9,981 bases of DNA from Candidatus Krumholzibacteriia bacterium. Lineage in GTDB: Bacteria; Krumholzibacteriota; Krumholzibacteriia; Krumholzibacteriales; Krumholzibacteriaceae. Both the position numbers and the translations under genes were made by a program. The stretch lies in the NCBI GenBank assembly GCA_028706585.1, contig JAQTVX010000056.1, positions 1-9,981 of the forward strand, read 5' to 3'. Positions 5,827-9,981 of this stretch are shown piece by piece (the stretch's first letter is position 1; the number at the start of each line of letters is the position of its first letter). A model generated the notes under the pieces. The model was not told the origin of the DNA. It worked only from the letters and a program-made list of their open reading frames with translations, and ran no database searches.

Positions 5827-7611
5827 ATGAACGCGGGAATGGGCGTATGGCTCGCGGCGGTGCCATGGGCCGGTTTTCTGGGCCTCGTGCTCGAGATCTC
5901 GCTCAAGGCGGCAGTCGTATGCGCGTTTGCGGGGACGGCCGCGCTCTCGATGCGGCGGTCGTCCGCCCATGCGAGGAGCATGGTCTGGGTGTTCACGCTC
6001 GCGGTGCTGCTCGTGCTGCCGCTCTCGCATCTCGTTTCGCCCCTGTGGAATCTTCCGGTCATCCCGACCGTCGAAAGCTGGTTCGCCCGTGGCGCCGGAG
6101 GGGGCGCGCCCGTGGCGCTCTCGGACAAGGCGCTCGACGCGCAGGATGCGCTCGGTTCCGCAGCGAGCGGCACGGCCGCCGGGGCGGGCGGCGCGGCGGG
6201 CCTCGCGGAGGGCTGGCAGGCCTGGGCGTTTCTCGTCTGGGCGGCGGGGACCGCGCTGAGTCTCCTGTGGCTCTTCGCGAGGACGGCGCTCGGAGGCAGG
6301 ATCCTCGGTCGCTGCGAGGCCGTCGACGGCGAATGGAACGAGCTCGTTCGGGAGACGTCCGCCGGCCTGGGTCTAACGAGGCGCGTGCGCCTGTACGAAT
6401 CGGACGAGATAGGAACCGCGGTAACGGTTGGAGCGATAAATCCGGCGATAGTTGTCCCGGCCGGCTCGTCGGAGTGGCCCGCCGAGAGACGCAGGTACAT
6501 TCTTTCCCACGAGCTTGCTCACGTCAAGCGGTGGGACGGCCTGATCGAGGTGCTCGTGCTCGTCGCGCAGAGCATCTACTGGTTCAACCCTCTCGTGTGG
6601 CTCGTGGTGAGGTCGTTGAGGGTCGAACGGGAGCGCGACTGCGACGACGCCGTTCTCAATGCCGGCGCGAGGCCGTCGGACTATGCGATGTTTCTCATGG
6701 ACATCGCTGCGGACCTCGGCGCCTCGCGGCGGCCGGTCTGGCAGCTATCGACACTTTCGCAGGGTTCGAACCTGAAGGAGCGAATCATGTGCATTCTGGA
6801 CCCCAAGATCGATAGAAACAGGGGCAAGCGCAGAGCGGGCATCGTCACCTGCCTGCTGCTCGGCTCCATCATTATCCCGCTCTCCATATCCGGCATCTGG
6901 CAGACGCAGGCGCAGGAGCAGGAGACGAAGAGCGAGAAGGCGAAGAAGGAACAGGCCAAGGCCAAAGAAGCAGAGCTCAAGGCCAAGCAGGCCGAGCTCC
7001 AAGCCAAGCAATCCGAGCTCCAGACCAAGGAAGAGGAGCTCAAGGCGCAACAGACCGATCTCGAGTCGAAGAAGGTTATGCTCAAGAAGAAGGCCATGGA
7101 GAACATGACCGACGAGGAGAAGGCCAAGCTGAAAGAGGAAATGGCACTCAAGGAAAAGATGTCGAAGATGAGCCCCGAGGAGAGGATCAGGTTCACCTGG
7201 CAGAAGATCTCGACGCAGGACAAATCGGCCGCCGTTCTCGTCCACGACACGATCCTCAAGAAGGGCCCCGAGGCCGGGATCAAGGCGGCCATGACGCTGA
7301 AGGAATCGGACGACGGGAATTACTACTTCAAGGAGGGCGAGTTCAACACCCTCGGCTACCTCTTCCTGTTCGATAACAAGGTGGACGAGGCGCTCGCCGC
7401 CTTCAAGCTCAACGTCAAGATGTATCCCGAATCCTGGAACGTTTACGACAGCCTCGGCGAGGGGCTCATCGCGGCCGGCAAATACGATGACGCGAAGAAA
7501 TACTACGAGAAGTCCATCGAGCTGAACGCCGACAACGAGAACGGCAAGAACATGCTCGCCAAGATCGAGGAGCACGAGAAGACGGGCGAGCCTATCGCCA
7601 CGACGAAATAG
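5827..7611 (+). CDS. BlaR1-like M56 membrane metallopeptidase with a coiled-coil/TPR C-terminal region
   Basis: This 594-aa protein has the M56 plan: membrane helices at about 14-40, 50-72 and 130-152, a cytoplasmic zinc-protease domain, and a fourth helix at about 337-358. The zinc motif is HELAH (228-232), with the downstream acidic ligand region VERERDCDD at 266-274. In BlaR1/MecR1 this domain inactivates the cognate BlaI/MecI repressor after a signal from outside. Past the fourth helix, which should lie outside the cytoplasm, there is no penicillin-binding domain. Instead residues 365-450 are a charged coiled coil with near-perfect heptads, and about 500-585 holds two TPR-like repeats (NTLGYLFLFDNKVDEALAAF, then YDSLGEGLIAAGKYDDAKKY). 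The length matches BlaR1, so the sensor has been exchanged rather than lost. A purine-rich GAGGGGG at about 5813-5819 precedes the start. It works with the repressor one base upstream; the signal is unknown. Confidence 0.9.
   Translation: MNAGMGVWLAAVPWAGFLGLVLEISLKAAVVCAFAGTAALSMRRSSAHARSMVWVFTLAVLLVLPLSHLVSPLWNLPVIPTVESWFARGAGGGAPVALSDKALDAQDALGSAASGTAAGAGGAAGLAEGWQAWAFLVWAAGTALSLLWLFARTALGGRILGRCEAVDGEWNELVRETSAGLGLTRRVRLYESDEIGTAVTVGAINPAIVVPAGSSEWPAERRRYILSHELAHVKRWDGLIEVLVLVAQSIYWFNPLVWLVVRSLRVERERDCDDAVLNAGARPSDYAMFLMDIAADLGASRRPVWQLSTLSQGSNLKERIMCILDPKIDRNRGKRRAGIVTCLLLGSIIIPLSISGIWQTQAQEQETKSEKAKKEQAKAKEAELKAKQAELQAKQSELQTKEEELKAQQTDLESKKVMLKKKAMENMTDEEKAKLKEEMALKEKMSKMSPEERIRFTWQKISTQDKSAAVLVHDTILKKGPEAGIKAAMTLKESDDGNYYFKEGEFNTLGYLFLFDNKVDEALAAFKLNVKMYPESWNVYDSLGEGLIAAGKYDDAKKYYEKSIELNADNENGKNMLAKIEEHEKTGEPIATTK
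6970..7074 (+). repeat. 21-bp imperfect tandem repeat encoding coiled-coil heptads
   Basis: Five consecutive 21-bp units encode seven-residue repeats of the type AELKAKQ (residues 382-416 of the M56 protein), each containing a GAGCTC-like Glu-Leu pair. The first two units are the most alike and the last is the most diverged. Repeats like this form a rigid helix and can change in number by slippage. Confidence 0.8.
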
Positions 7612-7731
7612 GCCGGAGCGGGCGTAATAGCTCGGAACCAAATCAGCCCGCGCTTCGTACAAGCAAGTGTAACGCGCGGTGTCGTGAAGCGATCGGACTC
7701 GAGCGAAACGTACAATAGAAGGACGCACAAC
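7612..7731. other. Intergenic gap before the DUF5916 gene
   Basis: This 120-nt spacer contains only a weak inverted repeat (GCGGGC near 7618 and GCCCGC near 7647, with a long loop and no T-tract), so I call no terminator. GAAGGA at about 7718-7723 serves as ribosome binding site for the next gene. A TACAAT at 7711-7716 resembles a -10 box but has no matching -35. Confidence 0.4.
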
Positions 7732-9981
7732 ATGCTCTCTTGCCGCCCCCGCCGCCTCTACATAGGAACCATTACCTTGCTCACATGCCTCAGCGCATTT
7801 GCCCCCGCGGCGGGGGCGGCAGGCAATGACTACACGCCCGCCTATCACCCCGAGCTCAAGATTTCCAGGACGGCAGGCGCCATCAAGGTGGACGGCGATC
7901 TCGGCGACGCCGGGTGGCGCGGCGCGGCCGTGGCCTCGAACTTCGCCGAGCACAATCCGGGCAACCAGACGAGGCCAGAGGTCGACACCGAGGTGTTCGT
8001 CGCCTACGACGACAACTACCTCTACGTCGGCTGGCTGTGCCACGACATGCCCGGGGAGGTGCGCGCCGCGTTCTGCGAGAGGGACAAGATGTTCTCGGGC
8101 GACTACGTGATCCTGTGCCTCGACACGTACGGCGAGGCGACGCACGCCTACGAGATAGCTGCCAATCCATACGGCATTCCCGGGGACCTGCTCTACTCCC
8201 CGGCATACGGCGAGGACGGCGCCTATGACATGATCTTCGAGTCGGCCGCGCGGATCAACGGCGACGGCTGGACGGCCGAGATGGCGATACCATTCACGAG
8301 CTTGCGTTTTCCGGACCGAAGCGAGCAGACATGGCGCGTCGATTTCTGGCGCAACCGCCCGCGGGAGTCGCGCTTCCAGTATTCATGGGCGGCGTACGAT
8401 CGCAAGGAAAACTGCTGGCCGTGCCAGTGGGGAACGATGACCGGCATAACCGGCATCAAACCGAGCAAAGGCTTCGAGCTCTTGCCGGCGGTCGTGGCGC
8501 ACGAGTCGGGCTCGCTCGGGAACGACGGGCAGTTCAAGAACGACGACGTCAAAGGCGACATCGGGCTCGGCATCACCTATGACGTGAGCTCGGAACTGAG
8601 CGCCGAGGCGACCGTCAATCCGGATTTCAGCCAGGTCGAGACCGACGAGGCGCAGATCGACGTCAACTCGACGTTCGCCCTGTTCTACTCGGAGAAGAGG
8701 CCGTTCTTCCAGGAGGGAAGCGATCTCTTCAACACGTATTTCACCACCGTCTACACGCGATCGATCAACGATCCTCTAGCCGCCGGCAAGCTCACGTGGC
8801 GCAAGGGTGCGAACAGCACGGCTTTTCTAACCGCGCGCGACGAGCATTCAGTGATCATCCTGCCGTTCGAGGAGCAGAGCGGGTTCGTGGAGAACGGGAA
8901 GAGCTACTCCAACATCCTCCGGTTCAAGCACGACCTCGGCAATCAATCGCATCTCGGTTTCGTCGCGACCGACAGGCGCTTCGACGACGGCGGCTCGGGG
9001 TCGCTCGCGGGCGTGGACGGCCAGATACGCCTGTCGAAAAGCAACTCGTTCAAGTTCCAGGCGCTCGGTTCATACACGGAGGAGGTCGACAACCTCGCCC
9101 TCGTCCAGGACAGCACGTTCAACGCGGCGCGGTTCGACGGCGGCAAGCACACGGCCGGCCTCGACGGCGAGAAATACTGGGGGCACGCATATGTGATGTC
9201 GCTCGGACACAGCACGGACGACTTCTCGGCGAGCACGCATTACATGGAGTACAGCCCGACCTTCCGCGCGGACAACGGCTTCGAGCCGACGAACAACTAC
9301 CGCCAGAGCAACGTGGATCTCGACGCCGTCAAGCGTTTCGAGAAGAGCAAGGTGCTCGAGTACATCGAGCCGAACATGGAGATCGCCCGGAAATGGAACT
9401 GCGACGGCGTCAGAAAAGACGAGTGGCTGAATATGAGCGTCGTGACCCAATTCAGGGCCGCCCAGACGGGATGGCACGTGCAGTACATGCGGAGCAACGA
9501 GGTGTTCCACGGGATCCATTTCAACGGCATATGGGCGGCGCACAGCTGCATCAGCACCAACCCGACCGGCGCCCTGAGCCTCAGCGGGTACGTCAACTAC
9601 GGGCACCGCATCGCGCGCCATGAGCTCGTCATGGGCAAGCAGTTCGACTGGGGGGCCGACGCCGAAATCAAGCCCATCGACCGGCTGGTGCTCTCGCTGT
9701 CCTACAATTATATCCGCAGCGACGGCGTGGACTCGGGCGAGAGGCTGTTCTCGCAATCCGTTCTATGGTCGCGCATCTCGCTGCAGCTCACGAGAGAGCT
9801 CTCGATGCGGTTCGTGTCGCAGTACAACGACCGCTACAGGACGTGGGACGTCGATCCGCTCGTGACGTACCGGATCAACTCGCTCACGCTGTTCTACTTC
9901 GGCTCGACGCACAACTACAGCGAGCTCGATCTCAATGAAGACGGGCACAATGCGTGGGAGCTCAGCCAGCGGCAGTTCTTC
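7732..9981 (+). CDS. CBM9-like/DUF5916 outer-membrane-type protein, 3' end beyond the window
   Basis: From the ATG at 7732 the frame stays open for 750 codons to the window edge. The N-terminus has a basic start and hydrophobic core ending in an AxA-rich stretch (about 20-30), a signal peptide. Residues about 40-240 resemble a CBM9-like beta-sandwich: ISRTAGAIKVDGDLGDAGW at about 44-62, then the TEVFVAYDDNYLYVGWLC and GWTAEMAIPF segments. From about 250 onward it matches DUF5916, including NPDFSQVETDEAQ (296-308) and the family hallmark SEKRPFFQEGSDLF (320-333). The remainder alternates polar and aromatic residues and is likely a beta-barrel in the outer membrane. The role of the family is not established; carbohydrate or peptide binding and uptake are suggested only by domain type. 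The gene lies 120 nt after the M56 gene on the same strand and could be its target or an unrelated neighbour. Related proteins are mostly about 700-900 aa, so little may be missing. Confidence 0.9.
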   Translation, partial: MLSCRPRRLYIGTITLLTCLSAFAPAAGAAGNDYTPAYHPELKISRTAGAIKVDGDLGDAGWRGAAVASNFAEHNPGNQTRPEVDTEVFVAYDDNYLYVGWLCHDMPGEVRAAFCERDKMFSGDYVILCLDTYGEATHAYEIAANPYGIPGDLLYSPAYGEDGAYDMIFESAARINGDGWTAEMAIPFTSLRFPDRSEQTWRVDFWRNRPRESRFQYSWAAYDRKENCWPCQWGTMTGITGIKPSKGFELLPAVVAHESGSLGNDGQFKNDDVKGDIGLGITYDVSSELSAEATVNPDFSQVETDEAQIDVNSTFALFYSEKRPFFQEGSDLFNTYFTTVYTRSINDPLAAGKLTWRKGANSTAFLTARDEHSVIILPFEEQSGFVENGKSYSNILRFKHDLGNQSHLGFVATDRRFDDGGSGSLAGVDGQIRLSKSNSFKFQALGSYTEEVDNLALVQDSTFNAARFDGGKHTAGLDGEKYWGHAYVMSLGHSTDDFSASTHYMEYSPTFRADNGFEPTNNYRQSNVDLDAVKRFEKSKVLEYIEPNMEIARKWNCDGVRKDEWLNMSVVTQFRAAQTGWHVQYMRSNEVFHGIHFNGIWAAHSCISTNPTGALSLSGYVNYGHRIARHELVMGKQFDWGADAEIKPIDRLVLSLSYNYIRSDGVDSGERLFSQSVLWSRISLQLTRELSMRFVSQYNDRYRTWDVDPLVTYRINSLTLFYFGSTHNYSELDLNEDGHNAWELSQRQFF

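Noticed and set aside
7711..7716. TACAAT as the -10 box of a DUF5916 promoter
   Set aside because: No -35 match at 16-18 nt, and the implied start site would remove the GAAGGA ribosome binding site.
6745..8145. Long minus-strand ORF (466 codons) opposite the M56 and DUF5916 genes
   Set aside because: It is antisense to two well-supported genes. Its leucine/glycine-rich repeats are the mirror of the GAGCTC-containing heptad repeats, and no family features are visible.
8796..9623. Plus-strand ORF (275 codons) inside the DUF5916 gene
   Set aside because: Alternative frame of a gene with continuous family similarity; its translation is arginine-rich with no recognisable motifs.

Overview
The window looks chromosomal, GC-rich and from a Gram-negative (diderm) bacterium. 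Three exported or envelope proteins suggest a periplasm and outer membrane: a MauG/CcpA-type di-haem peroxidase with an N-terminal signal peptide, a small secreted protein, and a large CBM9-like/DUF5916 protein. DUF5916 proteins, and M56 (BlaR1-like) proteins with unusual C-termini, are frequent in the FCB group and deep candidate phyla related to it (for example Eisenbacteria, Krumholzibacteriota, Gemmatimonadota). That placement is inference from gene content, not a marker-gene result.

Layout. Positions 1-1096 (minus strand) hold a probable two-gene unit: a 151-aa exported protein of unknown function, then a cytochrome c peroxidase that runs off the left edge. A good sigma70-type promoter (1179-1209) and a perfect palindrome next to the ribosome binding site precede them. 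Positions 1306-5158 (minus strand) form a potassium-transport cluster. In transcription order it encodes a small membrane protein with one TrkH-like pore repeat plus an RCK_C domain, a 559-aa TrkH/KtrB channel with an extra N-terminal membrane domain, a KtrA/TrkA RCK subunit, and a two-TM HAMP/PAS protein with no output domain. From the KtrB stop onward the genes are tightly packed (gaps of 22 and 3 nt). KtrB seems to have its own promoter so close to its ATG that the transcript may be leaderless.

Positions 5159-5432 are a divergent control region. Back-to-back promoters serve the potassium cluster (minus) and a BlaI/BlaR1-like pair (plus). Two perfect 16-bp palindromes with related half-sites overlap the -10 and start-site region of the plus-strand promoter, as expected for BlaI-family operators. 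Positions 5433-7611 encode the BlaI-like repressor and an M56 metallopeptidase. The peptidase keeps the zinc site, but its extracytoplasmic part is a heptad-repeat coiled coil plus TPRs where true BlaR1 has a penicillin-binding sensor. Positions 7732-9981 hold the 5' part of a CBM9-like/DUF5916 outer-membrane-type protein that runs off the right edge.

How they may work together: the Ktr cluster should import K+ under nucleotide/RCK control. The BlaI/M56 pair is probably a proteolysis-triggered, derepressible switch sensing some envelope condition other than beta-lactams. The shared divergent region makes it possible that the same repressor also affects the potassium cluster. All long ORFs antisense to these genes were judged to be shadows.
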